A DNA stretch of 64,000 nucleotides, from NCBI GenBank assembly GCA_013397795.1, contig VZTJ01002478.1:3229137-3293136 (forward strand), given 5' to 3'. Position 1 is the first letter of the stretch. The number at the start of each line of letters is the position of its first letter. The stretch comes from Orthonyx spaldingii (lineage: Eukaryota > Chordata > Aves > Passeriformes > Orthonychidae). Positions 26,601-39,192 of the stretch are shown here, piece after piece. The position numbers were made by a program, and so were the translations under genes. The notes beneath the pieces are model-generated. The model did no database searches, was not told the DNA's origin, and worked only from the letters and a program-made list of their open reading frames with translations.

Positions 26601-28221
26601 TTGATTTAGAACTTCTACAATACATACCACAATTTTGATACCATCACATACAAGATGATACAAACTTGCTAAACATAATTCCTGCTTGAGTCACTTCCGC
26701 ATTCTAGGTTAGACACAATTTCCTTATTTCTTATAAAATAAATATCCTTCAATGATGCAGTAGCCACCATTTGATTACTATTTTTCATCATACAAATTTT
26801 CTTTAACAGTGACTTTTTCAGCAAAATTTAAATGTCCTCAGAGTCAGAACTATAGATGGTATAATAGTTGTAACTGATTATGCTGACTTATATTTGAGAT
26901 TTTAGGTAAGTCTATGAAGAATACCTTTAGGATTTTTTTTCCTTTTTTCTCATCATAGCATGTGTTTTGTGACTCTTCTATAAGCATATGCTCCATTACT
27001 ACTGGTGTTTCTCATGTTTTTCTTTGATAACCTGAGTGGTAAAAGAGCATGACTGTTTTATGTAGCAATCAGTAGGAGATAATCCTATCTAATTCAAAAT
27101 TCACTTTGGGCTTCTCATTCACTTATGTCTTGAATTAAGTAAATAAAAGAGAAACCATATGTGATATTCATCTACTCTGTCAGTTTTTTGTTCCCATCTC
27201 CAGAATTCACCAACCCAATCCCATATCGTCATCATGCTGCAGACTTTTAGATCATTTTCCTGCTTCCTACTAGATTAGCTTGTGAGACTGTGTTTTCTGT
27301 GCTCAAGTTCCAAACTTTTTTAATGGACATAATAAGTTTGAAATTTCCAAGAGAATGTTAGGTTTTAACCTAACCGAAAGCCTAAAGCCCTTGCAATGCC
27401 TGTCAGAGAGGCCAAAAGGAGGCTTTTCAGATCGCTAAGGTTTGCACTCCTGACCTATCTTGTTTTGTGTATATCCCTTCTCATCACCAACTGTATTCAG
27501 ACATACTCTATTCTGTAAGGCTACATAAGCATGGAGACCTGGCTCTTGACTGCCTGCTGTGAGTTACTTGAGACAACCTTTTCTTCCTGAGCTTGCTGCT
27601 GTCTCTTGGTACCTATAGGAAGCAATTAATTCTGAAGAAAGAAATGAAGTAAGAAGAAAACAGTGAATATGAAGAATGAATTGGACCATACGAGCTATAT
27701 GCAACCAGACTAAACAACTAAGACAGAGAAACAGGATAGATGAAAGCTTTCCAGATAAAAGAGGACAAAATGATGAAAGGTTGGAGAGACTTTGGCATGT
27801 ATTTACACCTGCTGTGTCCCCCAAATTTTGTTCTATTTTATTTTCACATGCATTGCAAATTTTTATCTTGTGCTACATGAAAGAATAAAAGAGTCAGCAT
27901 TCTGAGGGTTGTAGGGATGGATGTGCCGGTGGGTTCTGTTCTCTTTCCAGTTACAGCAGAAGTACAACACTTCTATTGATGCACTCCTTTTGAAATACTT
28001 GCAGAATAATCTTACAGATTAAATTATTTATGCAGAATTTTTGAGAATATTATGAACTTATTCATTTGAGCCCCATAAACACCTGAGACTGACTCAGCAC
28101 TGTATCAAACTCCCTTGTCTTATTTCCAGTCATAACACACATAGATGCAAGAAGATTTATATTCATCTTACACTGCAATATATAAGCCCTAAATTTGTAG
28201 GGGTGTGTCTATGTTATAGAC

Positions 28222-28236
28222 ATATATATATATATA
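28222..28236. repeat. Short AT dinucleotide run
   Basis: About seven alternating AT units. Confidence 0.85.
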
Positions 28237-28554
28237 ATTTTAAAAAGTCCCTGAGGGAGTATCTTTCTTGAAATATTCTACTATGGGAAGAAAAATATTT
28301 TGTTCATAACATTAATTGTCTTTGCAGTTCGGTTGTATTTTCCTTATTTCTGTCAATAGTGTATTGCTGATTTCACAGTCCGTATTCAAAGAAAGGCTAA
28401 TGAGACCTTTGAGGATACTCTTACTTCACAAAAGTTTTAATGCAGACTTTCAGTAATTAATTACAATTTCATTTGCTTTTCTCTACTTCATCACAGACCA
28501 AGAAAAAGCCATTTACTTGCCAAAGGATTGTTGTGATCTATCAACCTAAATGTC

Positions 28555-28576
28555 ATGATATGGTGTGTCATATCAT
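28555..28576. repeat. Perfect 8-bp inverted repeat, 6-nt loop
   Basis: ATGATATG, then GTGTGT, then CATATCAT. It could form a small hairpin in single-stranded DNA or RNA. It lies six bases before a second inverted repeat. Confidence 0.85.
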
Positions 28577-28583
28577 AAAAGGA

Positions 28584-28614
28584 AAAAAGCCTTCCATAAA
28601 AGGAAAGGCTTTTT
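28584..28614. repeat. Imperfect inverted repeat around AAGCCTT
   Basis: The left arm AAAAAGCCTTCC pairs with the right arm GGAAAGGCTTTTT, with one bulged base, around a short loop containing ATAAAA. The stem is about 12 bp. It is too short for a typical microRNA precursor. Confidence 0.75.
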
Positions 28615-31600
28615 GGACATTTTGATAGAACTTAGCTTTTTGTCAGGGGAACTTCTGACTGCTATTCTCTTTGTGATTCCTTGGACCTTATCCTAGATTG
28701 CTGACTGCTCCCTGTCCTCCTATGTTTATTAAAATATCACAAATATAAGATCTTATCTAAGAATCTTCTGAGATGTAATAACTGCTCTTGAACTTCACTG
28801 TAATCCTACAAAATATCTTCCTTTCTGCATGTGATGGTCAAATGCAAAGGAAACTGCTCTCCCTGTGCTGTGCTTACCTTTGCCAGGAATGGACAAGACA
28901 TACAGGTGGAAAGCTGGAAACCCTAAGTTGAATGTGCCATCTTTGAGGCAGTGTGGAGTCTCATGTAAATTAAATTATTTGGGATTCCACCCCCAAAATG
29001 CAAAACCATTTGTAGAACAGCTCAGAAAAAAGTGGAATATATCTCAGAGAAATCCTCAATTTCTAGTTATAGTTTAAACATTTATATTAATACAAATACC
29101 TGAATCTTGTGCAGGCTTTTGATGCAAATTTTCCAACATGCTTTGTGTGCATTCACAAACGTACACCTGCACATGACCCTAACATACTGGTGTATTCTGC
29201 AGCACAGCTTTTCCTTCTGTGTGTATTGTCAGGGTTCTTGATGAATTTGGCATTTTGATCACATGTCATATTCCTGTAGCTATGAAGTTGGCTTCCCTCA
29301 GAAAGCTCAACAGTCTTTTCACACAATGTTCCCTAGTCACACTGGGAGCAGATGCATAAACCCTGTGGAGAAGAGACATTATCCTTAGTAGTCCTCCCAG
29401 AAACACTAAAGTGACACTTGTTCTTTTTTCAAGTATGAGTTGAGTGCACTGTCATCTGAGGACTCAGTGATGGGCCAGAAATCAAAGATCTAACTTTTTA
29501 AACCTAAAACATGTATTGAAATAATTTACGTCCAGACCCAAGAGCTCAGAAAGGTATAGTACAAAAATTACATTGTGATTAAAAAAAAAAAATGAAGGAA
29601 TTTATTTGACTGAACTGTTCTTCAGTGGTCTGTAAAATGTGATATAAGAAAGTAAAATAATTGCAGATAAATTATTTTTTCAATTATTTCCAATAAGAAT
29701 ACACAGCTCAGTATCTTTGCTTTCAATTTTACTCATTTCCATTGTGCACAACTGCTGCAAAATAAAGCCCATGCCATCTAGTGAAACCACCCAGGGGAGG
29801 GACAGCCAAAGAAATCAATCAATAGAAGGGGCCTTTAGCTAAAGGTCAGACAAAGTTGTAGTAGAAACCCTGGGGATTTTTCAAGCAGCTACTAAGAAAA
29901 GTTGTCTTCTGAGATGATGTTTACTAGAGGTTTTATTGTGCCTTCCTTAACAACCTGTGTAGGCTTCAGAGATCACTTAAAGTAAATTCCAAATGAAAGG
30001 TCTTTCCACTTTGTATATTTGTAATAATTTTACTCAGAAGAATGGTGAGCTCTTGAAGTGACGAGACCATTGCTGCAGTCAGATGTACTGAAAATAACCT
30101 CAGTGTACAGATTTCTTTGAAAGTCTCTAGTATTTTAAAAGCAGTTAAAAAATTTGGCTTTTTATATCACATCCATCAACTTCAGTTTTTCTTTTACACA
30201 ATAACATTCTTACAGTGTGATTTGGCACTTGGACACATTGTATACAGCTACATCTTGCTGTGTTTTATAAGCAAGGCTACTGAAATTCTACAATGCTTTT
30301 TCATTCCCCTCCCTCTTCATGAATGAATTCCATTCCTAATATTTAATCAATAATTTTCTTCTGTGGAATACTTGTTTAATGTAGTAAGCTCTACATTTGA
30401 ATTGGAATTGGAATATATTTCCCTGACTTGTTAAATAAGCATAGAACAGAGTGGACTAATAACTAGGCTACAAGTAGACGCCTGTGAATCACTTGCAACA
30501 ATCTTACTGGAATGACTCTTTTGAGTTTCTGCTCTTTCTGACATTTGATTACAATAGACTTTAGCTAAAAATGTCAGCAGTTTAAAGCAAAGCCTTTTCA
30601 TTAAAGAGGTCTTGTGGAAAAAAAATAGGTTTCAGAAAGGCAGTTGCTGCAGCACACCTAGAATACAAAATTGCCATTGTTATCACTGTTTCCTTTGCCA
30701 TTGGAAAATTTTATAATAGAAATAATATATTACAGTTGTTTTAAAATCTAGCAAATATACTGGGTTGTTCCTGATCTCACCTGAATACTTCCCTGCACAA
30801 CTGGAGCCATGTCAGGTTGACTTGCCATTCATTATACGCTGTATTTCTCACACATTGCTTGTAGACAACTTCTATATCCCATCTTTTTGTCCTTTTGTTG
30901 TACTGATTCTGCAGCAAGACCATAGCTTTTTTTGTAAATACAAATGAGAGAGAGAGGAAGGCAACAATATTTTCTGAAACTGTTCACTGAAGCACTATTA
31001 ATTAGAGCAGCCAAATCCATAACCACCGTGTACATAATTTTCATTGAACTGGATTTTTATAGAGACTCAGATTTTTTTTGCTTTTAAAACTAAAAATGTT
31101 CTGTTATGTATAATGAGTGATACCATGTACTCTGCACTAAGTTTTTTGCACTTCTTTCCTGTTACTATGTTCTTTTTACAGTGGGATAGGGCATAGTAAA
31201 GGTGAGGAAAGACTATTTAATGAAATACTATTGTGGGGCTGAATTTATGATGTGTACAAGTATGTTCGTTCCATTCTTACTAAGAAAAATCAGAAGCTCA
31301 CACAAGTGGGGCTTTTTCTGAATATATGGCACAGAGTCAGTCTCCTATGTGTCATATTTGGACTCTGAGCCTTTCCATAATTTATATGCTTATTGCAGCT
31401 TGTATTTTTCTTGCAGCGTATCCATACTGGATGGTAAAAAAGTGAATTGTGGTTCTTTGCTTCTAGACTAATAATTGGAGAAAAAATAAGGCAAGCTTAA
31501 AAACCTTTTTTGCTTATGTCCAAATTTTGAAAGGCTTTTTAGTTTGATGATGAATTAAACAATTCCACTTTTCATGATTTGTAAGATTGTCCCCAGATGA

Positions 31601-32422
31601 GAACAACCATAAAAACTCATAAACAATTACTCTACAAGCCTGTGCTTTTGACTGCTGTGTAAACCTATCTCTAATTGGAATGGCCCACACTATTTTGTTA
31701 TACAAGTGACAAATCACTTAATATTGTATTTATGCCTTGCTTCTGGCATCAAAAATTGTAATTCTACAAGAAAAAAAAAACAAAGTTGGTATTCAGACTT
31801 CTTTTTAAGCACTTTTTCCACCCCTATCACTCCATTTCATACCTCAACATGCTCTTTGTGCTAAGTTTTGAGACAGTTGTCATCTTGAGAACAGCATTTT
31901 GGATACTCTTTTGGTTTTATATTCAAAGATACATATGGGATGTTTTAGAGCTGCTTTATAGTAAATCAGTCTTTTTTCTTGGAGTATACAAAGGCAAAAA
32001 GAGGTGACAGCATAACAGAGGGGAAGAACAGGGATTAAAATAGAAGATTCTTTCATAGTCTCTTTTAGTCACTAATGAAAAAAATTCTTTGGCAGAGCCT
32101 GATTTGTGGCTCAGATGATCACTGATTAGCATTTTTCCCTTTTTCAAATTAGGTGTGATAGCATTAAAAAGGAAAAAATGTAGCTTTTCTTATTGCAAAT
32201 GGGTTGAACATTAATTACTGGAGGATGGTGGAAAAGTTATTAGTTTCTGCTGTGCTATTATACTAATAAATATGTTTCTTATGTTCTGTTTACCACTTTA
32301 TGACATTACATTAACAGATGATAGTGTTGCAACCCATTAAATAAATATTTAAAGATGTCTTTATTTAAATGCTCATGCAAGACTGTTCACAGTAGTATCA
32401 GAACACCTTACCAAGGCTGTTT

Positions 32423-32450
32423 CACGTGAAGATAATTAAGCAGGTAATTA
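32423..32450. promoter_or_regulatory. Candidate cluster: CACGTG plus two TAATTA cores
   Basis: CACGTG lies at 32423-32428, with TAATTA at 32433-32438 and 32445-32450. The two homeodomain-type cores are 12 bp apart, close to one helical turn. A further TAATTA lies at 32212-32217. CACGTG is the E-box core for bHLH factors. In AT-rich DNA single TAATTA cores are common, so only the tight grouping is notable. No target gene is visible. Confidence 0.2.
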
Positions 32451-35400
32451 TTTTCAGCTTTGTCAAAATAAACCGCAATTTGGAATTAGTGTGAACTTAT
32501 TAAAAACTCATCATCTCTTGCATTTGAAGTTCTGTTTATTTGGCATTTTTTCCCTTACTCATTGATGTTTTCAGCTAGTGCTGGGCTTGCCTCACCCAAT
32601 GCAAGACAAAACTCCCATTAGAGTGACATTGATGGACAGTTGAAACATGGGCATTAATTTCTCTATGGGGTAGTTTAGACCAAAGTCTGGAATGAAGAGC
32701 TATATACTGCACCTGATAGTAGTCTGCTCATCCCACAGATGAAACTATGATAGTGAATGCTTATTAAGGTCAGGTTTTTGTTAGACTTTCATTTTATTGT
32801 GTCCTTATGTCAGTCCTTATTCTCAAGTTTTGAAAGTGTTGCATTTTATGTAGAAGGCATTTAAACAGGGATATTCAAATCAGTACTGTTAAAGTGGTGA
32901 AGGAGAAGGGCATCCGGCTTATTGTGAAAAGCCAGAAAATATAATTCTACTGAAAGTAGATAGTAAGTACTAATGAGTGTCTTCATCTCCAGGTTAAAGA
33001 TGTGGGGAGAGTACATCTTACTGCAGTACAGCACTGCAGTTCTATGGCTGAAAACCAGACAGAGCAAATTAGAAGTAGCTACACACACTGAGCTCTTCAC
33101 TGCTCTAACAAGATTTAGTAACCATAATAGCTCTTAGTTGATCTAAACCAAATACTAAACCCAATAGGCCTTAATGGCATTGTTTTCTCTACTCCCACCA
33201 CTGTTGCGCTCACTTTTACTATAATGGGAAGAAGAAAGGAGGTGGAATTAGACCTGAAATATATGGTCTAACACTTTTCTCATAAAATGCTTGTTGAAAA
33301 GTTCAATAATGAGTAACTATTTTAGATTTTATTTTGTTTTGGAAGGAGGCAATTTTTGCTTTTCCTAGCACTTAAAAGAAGCAATGGCATAAATAATATC
33401 TATTCTTGCATCCCCCAAAACCTCCACCTGTAAGGCATTCTGAAAGGTGAAGAAACACATGGCATTCTTTACAAATTGAAGAGACCTCTTGATATGGGAA
33501 ATGTCTCCTTTCCCTATTCCATAAAGTAGCAATCCAAAATAGGATTTTATTTGTAAAGATCAGGAATGTTAATGGGCTTCTTGAAATGACACATTTTTAT
33601 TTGTACACAGTTAGTTGATTATCTCAGTGATAGAGATATTCTCGTGTGTTTTTTCCACTGGCTGTGCAAAAAAAGGGGCTAGTTTTTTCAGGGCATGGGC
33701 TCACTCCTTTTCTCTGGCAGTATTTTATACTCAAAGAAATGTATTACACTTTCAGCTTAAGCTTCTTCCTATCACCACTAAAGCTCAGGTTGCTTGTTTC
33801 ATTCTCCTTATCTTCTTTCATTTGATATAAGGGAAAAGGAGACATGGGGACACAGAGTAAAGGCTTGCTTACTGAGCTAGAGTGGCTCTAAGCCAGGTCA
33901 GGGGACAAGAACAATTGACGATGACTTCAGAGATTGTTTCGCTCTTCAGCCTCATCTTTTCTGTCTTCAAAACTGGAGCCCAATGTATCTGAATGTAATG
34001 TCAGTTGGGTGCAATAAATTTAAATTTTCATAAACATTTGTGTTATTGCATTAAATTTTAAATATGATTTCTACATTTCAAATGACCACTATTAAAAGGC
34101 AAGGGAATTTCAAAACACATCCTCTGATCAGTTGAGGAAGGTATGCAATTAATGCAGCATATGTGTAGTAGCAGTGACAGGAACAAAATCAGAAAAGGTG
34201 CAGAAGCTGTTAGGTATTCAGAACTTGTCACAAATCTTAAGGTACTCAACAGTTCTCAACGATCAAAGAAATGCACTTTATTTATAAGCATAAATGAAAG
34301 AACCTTCAGTGTAGCATGAAGGCAAGGCTGGATAACTCATTGCTATGCTATCTTAAGAAATTCCCCAGCATTCTGGGGGATTTTTAAATTAACAGCCTGT
34401 CTGCTGCTAAATATTCCAAGTTCACCCAATTGATGAGTAGATCTGTAATAATATACCATTGATCATATAACAATAGGTGATGTCAATATAGTGGTGCAGT
34501 GAGTACTTAAAAAAAAGATACCAGCTGTCAAATGCTTTATTTTAATTTGCTAGCTTTTATAATCCTGTTTGAGCCTCATAGAAACACAGTAATTAATTTG
34601 GTTTTCTTCTGCTTTTTTCTCTTATTTGTCAGACTGTTTTCTCTCATATCCTTCTAACTCCTGGCGTAACTGAACTTAACATAATTCTGCATCTTAAATA
34701 TCCTCATTTGTACAGAAAACTTGCTGGGGTTGGAAAGACTTTTGAAAAAAACCCCAAAGCTTTTAAAATAAATAAATTGTTAAGCTCTTGACTCATTGCT
34801 TCCTTGGTTATTCAGAAACAGGTTCTATTTGTAAATTAGTCTTAAATAATTCAACAAAATCTTAAAAGATAAGAATTTACATTATAATGCTAAGATTGCT
34901 AAATTTTAAAGAATACACTGTGGATGCAGTTGTAAAATATTAAATCATTGTAGAGTAAATATATGTTCAGGATTCTCATTAAAGACCTTGGGTTTTTTTG
35001 AGGTGATGACCTTACCAGGATTGCAGTACTGCAATGAATTTAATTGGGGAAAGAATTTTCTTTACTACTTCAAAAGTAACAGATTTTTCATATTGAAGTT
35101 CAGTAATTCTGATTGTTGCTACTGTGTGAATAATCTAGTGCAGGGTAACAAACCTCTCATTGAAACTTAATGACTTCACAAGAAAGGTCATATGGGTCTT
35201 GTTTCTATGGAAGGATCTCATTGCTCCTGGAAGTATCCCAACACAATTAGAATTTTCCTCCTTTAACTGCTCCAAACTCCTTTCAGAAAAGCTTTGACTG
35301 CATTCAGTTTCACTTAGGGTTTTTCATTCTTATGCCACTTACGATCTTAGTCTAACTAAACCTTACTGTTTAGTTACGTGGATCATCTTGTGGTAGGTTC

Positions 35401-35739
35401 TAAGATAACTTCCCTCTTTTAGGAAACCTCTTTCATCTGCATTTGTGTTCCTCATTCCTGCTGGCATTCATAATCAAAATAATGCCTGACAGAACCAGAA
35501 GTAGGCCTACTTTGAATACTACATACTTCCCACATAAGTAAAGAACTATTTAGACTTAGTTTCATGAATCTATTTCTAAAGATACTTTGGCTCCCTTTGG
35601 GAGTTTAAGGCTTATAGAATATGGGAGATATTGAGCCAAAACTTCTGGTTTTACTATGCCAAATTTAACTACCCAAGAAATCATTTCTGTTATTACTGCT
35701 TGAATAGTTCTAAGTGTTCTCTACACATCTGTGAAACAG

Positions 35740-36080
35740 ATTGGAATATTTGTGTTGAAGAAAACATGGCAGTGGATGGCAGTTTGCAATATAGGAACCT
35801 CGGAGTCGGGTCTCTGATCTTTCTTGCTCAAAGACATGATCTGCTTTGTACAACAGACCAGCATGTAGGACCCTGCCATCCTTGATCCTAACTCCATGAG
35901 AGTTTTTGTCAGGTGCCACAAGGATTGGGCAGCTGCTTCTGGGTGGCACATGCAGCACAGGACGAGCCTCACAAGCTGGGGTGTGATTCCCCACCCCAGG
36001 CAGGGAGCAAGGGCAGCCAAGGGGCAGCAGCTGGGGTCAGCCCAGAGTCTGCATTGCCAGGCACACATACTGGAGATTTA
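35740..36080. other. GC-richer block of unknown origin
   Basis: This block, especially 35910-36070, is clearly richer in G and C than everything around it and is open in several frames on both strands (up to 115 codons on the minus strand, 35721-36068). None of the translations is recognisable. The many overlapping frames are explained by the low frequency of TAA and TAG in GC-rich DNA. It could be an old LTR, a degraded retroposed copy or an unrecognised exon. I see no reliable splice-site pair, poly-A tail or terminal repeats. Confidence 0.4.
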
Positions 36081-38534
36081 TTAGCATCTTGCTTCTAACA
36101 GAAATTGCTGCATTTAACAGCAGGTCTATTTTACCGTAAGATTTGACTAAGAACATGAAAGGCTTCCTGTCCGTTGGCTGAAGCACTTCAGATTTCCTTT
36201 TCCATGTTAAGATAATGAACTCACTTTTCTTACCTGCATGGTCCTCTGCATTTATGGAACATTAGTTCAGGTTCTTGAAAAGCAGGATATTTTAGCATCT
36301 CTAATTTTTTCCATCCCATAGTCCAAGGAAGATTTGAACCTTATTTTTAAAGTGCGAAGTGGTAAAGTAGATGAGCTAAACAGTGCTTTTTATTCAAAGG
36401 AAGAAGAATAATTATTGCAGTTTGTATGATATGGCATTATTAGTGGACAAAATCTTTTTAAAAGAAATTGTAACTGGGAAACAAACTTCCTGAACACAGC
36501 AATGCCAGATTCATCTAAACTGGTCTTGGGACTCCATCACTGAAACACCTAAAAGTCCAGGCTCTGAAAATATTTCTGTGAATAAAAGTGATTAAGTTGC
36601 TGCTGGAATCTTTACTTAGTTGCACAAAAGCTTTTAGTCACATATTAAGAGTCATGGCAGTCACATATTTTACTGATAAATATTTTGTTTGTCATAACTA
36701 CTCTGTCAGAATTCACTGCTTCTGTGAAAATAGTATTTGCCTCATCAAGCAGCACTATAGGTCTGTATTTGGGAAACACAGTGTGTATAATTGTACAGAG
36801 TGGTTTACATTTTAGTGCAGAGGGGTCAGTGAAGATGCAGCTAGTGCCTTTGACAAAAAAGGGCTGGATTGATGGAGAAGTAGCATTTCAGAACTAAATT
36901 GTAATGGGCGAAACTTCTACACCTATTTTCTGAAGCTTCTGTGAATCTTTAGGTGTTCAGCTTGATAGGAAATGTTAAGTTGCCCATCCTAAATTGCTTG
37001 GGTCTAACCGTTCCTTTGAGGACAAGACTGCAATTTGGCCACACAGGCTGCCCACTGGCCTACAGCAAGAAATGACGAATAATTTGACCTGAGGACTTCA
37101 AAGATGGTGTCTGGTTCTAGGATGGCCATAAAATGTTCATCTCCAGGGTTCATCACCTAGTGTCACTGGAACAGCTAATGACCATGAGTACCTTTCAAAT
37201 CTTTCAGAATACTTCATAAGTTTAGTCTAAATCCAGAAGACAGCAAACTATATTTTCATATGCACTGAGATTAATTTTCTTATGTATGTATAATGATGAG
37301 CATTGGATTTGTATCAAGAAACATACCTATAACTATTTTTGTGTTTGTTTTCATGTTCTCAGTATCTTGTGCTTTAAGACCAGATTCTATGAGTAAGTAA
37401 TAAATTATCAATCAATTTGTCTGAAAAAATATATATATTTATTTGGACAAAAATTTATGGTGAATTGAGATAGGCTTTCTTTTTGGAGATGATATAAATG
37501 TTTTTCTGGATCCTTTTTAACTGTGCCAAAATCTCTAAAACTTTTGTTCTTTCCTTCTGTGTTTCAGTACAAAGTTTTTTTCAATAATTTTTTTTTATAA
37601 CTTGATTTTTTTTTTCTAGAAAGCCACTTAAGTTTTAGAAGCAAAGTTAAATGAAGTGCTCTGAAATTATGTAAGCAAAGTGCTACATTTGGATAGAGTT
37701 ATGGTCCACTGTAATGAGATTTCAATTCAGTATCCTATTCAAGACAGAGGCAGTATTTGAAAAATTAGCTTTCCTGGCATGTGAATACTATTTCTCATTG
37801 AATAGTAGTTATGAGATCAGAGACCATTTAATGTTCTTTTTGTTTATTGTGCAATTTAAAGAAACACCCTGAACTAGAAAGTTCTGAATGCCGGGTGATT
37901 TTGTTTGGTTCTGAAGACTTGTAGGTAGGGTACTTCTAAGCATTAATTTACAAAAGAAAAAAAAGAGTATTCAGTGGAAATTGCTCCTTATTTTTGTTGT
38001 GATATCAAAGTATCTATACTTATATATACACATACACAAACATACATACACCTGCATATATGCTTGCAAAACCACATGTAAGAAATACTACTTACTTTAT
38101 ATGCATAAGGGATTTATATCTAGCACAATTGACAGATATTTTGCATTTTGTTTTCTGCTAAATGGAACCATGGTGGCCATTCTTGATTAATTCTGTTGAG
38201 ATTATGATTAAAAAGAGAATTACTAAAAATTAATTTCCATATCAAAACAATGAAGAAATACATATATATAATAAATTGGTACATGGCTTTTTCCTTAGCC
38301 CTTATTGAACAGCCTGAGGGAAAAAGTGATATGAAATAAAACATTCCTATGTATCTATTTCACACCATTTGCTGTTTGCACTTTGTACCTCTTAAATGTG
38401 AAAACATGGAACAGATGTCTTATGAATTATGTATATTTCATAACAGAAGACAATTGTCACATGTATTTTGATACTGAATAATTCATAGATAATCTGCTAC
38501 ATCTGCAGAGGGACTGATCCACTTCTTATTGTAA
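36081..38534. other. Unique AT-rich non-coding sequence
   Basis: Nothing recognised. A short run of alternating purine-pyrimidine sequence (TATATACACATACAC type) lies near 38020-38060. Confidence 0.6.
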
Positions 38535-39192
38535 GAGACACTTGGATAATGACATGACCTGGCAATGTGCACTTGCAGGCCAGAAAGCCAAACATGTCCT
38601 GGGCTGCATGCAAAGCAGTGCGGCCAGCAGGGTGAGGGAGGGGATTCTGCCCCTCTGCTCTGCACTGGTGAGACCCCACCTGCAGTGCTGTATTCAGCTC
38701 TGGGGTCCCCAGCACAGGAAGGATATGGACCTGTTGGAGTGAGTGCAGAGGAAGCCACCAAGATGATCAGGGGGATGAAGCACCTCTCCTATGATGGCTA
38801 AGAGTTGGGGTTGTTCAGCCTGGAGAAGAGGAGGATTCGAGGATACCTTATGGCAGCCTTCCAGTACCTAAAGGGCACCTGAAAGAGAGCTGGAGAGGGA
38901 CTTTTTACGAGGGCATTTAATGATGGGACAAGGGGTAATGGCTTTAAACTGAAAGAGAGTAAGTTAAGATTGGATATTAGGAAGAACTTTACTGTGAGGG
39001 TGGTAAGACACTGGAAAGGGTTCCCAGAGAAGCTGTGGATGAACCACCCCTGGAAGTGTTCAAGACCAGCTGGATGGGGCCCTCAGCAACCTGATGTAGT
39101 AGAAGGTGTCCTTGCCCATACAAGGAGGATTGGAACTAGATGATCTTTAATGTACCTTCAAACCCAAACCATTCTATGTTTCTGTGACCCTA
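38535..39192 (+). mobile_element. CR1 LINE, ORF2 C-terminal part and 3' end
   Basis: A 5'-truncated CR1 copy. The first 200 bases encode a remnant of the CR1 ORF2 C-terminal region, then come the late ORF2 blocks (TGGATATTAGGAAGAACTTT, CACTGGAAAGGGTTCCCAGA) and the 3' untranslated end (GATGATCTTTAATG, CCAAACCATTCTATG). It closes with degraded copies of the ATTCTATG-type terminal repeat at 39168-39192. Reading frames are broken, so the copy is dead. Its orientation is opposite to the CR1 copies at 41.9 and 44.3 kb. Confidence 0.93.
38542..38800 (+). pseudogene. CR1 ORF2 (reverse transcriptase) C-terminal remnant
   Basis: The frame from 38542 translates through QCALAGQKAKHVLGC and ILPLCSALVRPHLQCC to MDLLE, which is the typical CR1 ORF2 segment after the reverse-transcriptase core. 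It stops at a TGA at 38740-38742, where the family usually has an Arg codon (CGA), so a CpG-to-TpG change is the likely cause. A one-base loss then moves the continuation (EEATKMIRG) into another frame, which stops at 38801. The frame has no ATG at its start. No function is expected. Confidence 0.85.

Larger units (their letters stand above)
23661..35739. other. Unique AT-rich non-coding sequence, about 12 kb
   Basis: No gene or interspersed repeat is recognised. Small features are listed separately: an AT run at 28222, adjacent inverted repeats at 28555-28614, and a cluster of TAATTA cores with a CACGTG box at 32423-32450. Open frames are under 90 codons and unrecognisable. The scarcity of repeats over this length is notable. 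Confidence 0.55.

Noticed and set aside
33830..33905. A third ancient SINE fragment (GACATGGGGACACAGAG...CTAAGCCAGGTC)
   Set aside because: Only isolated words match and their spacing is wrong. Too weak to list.
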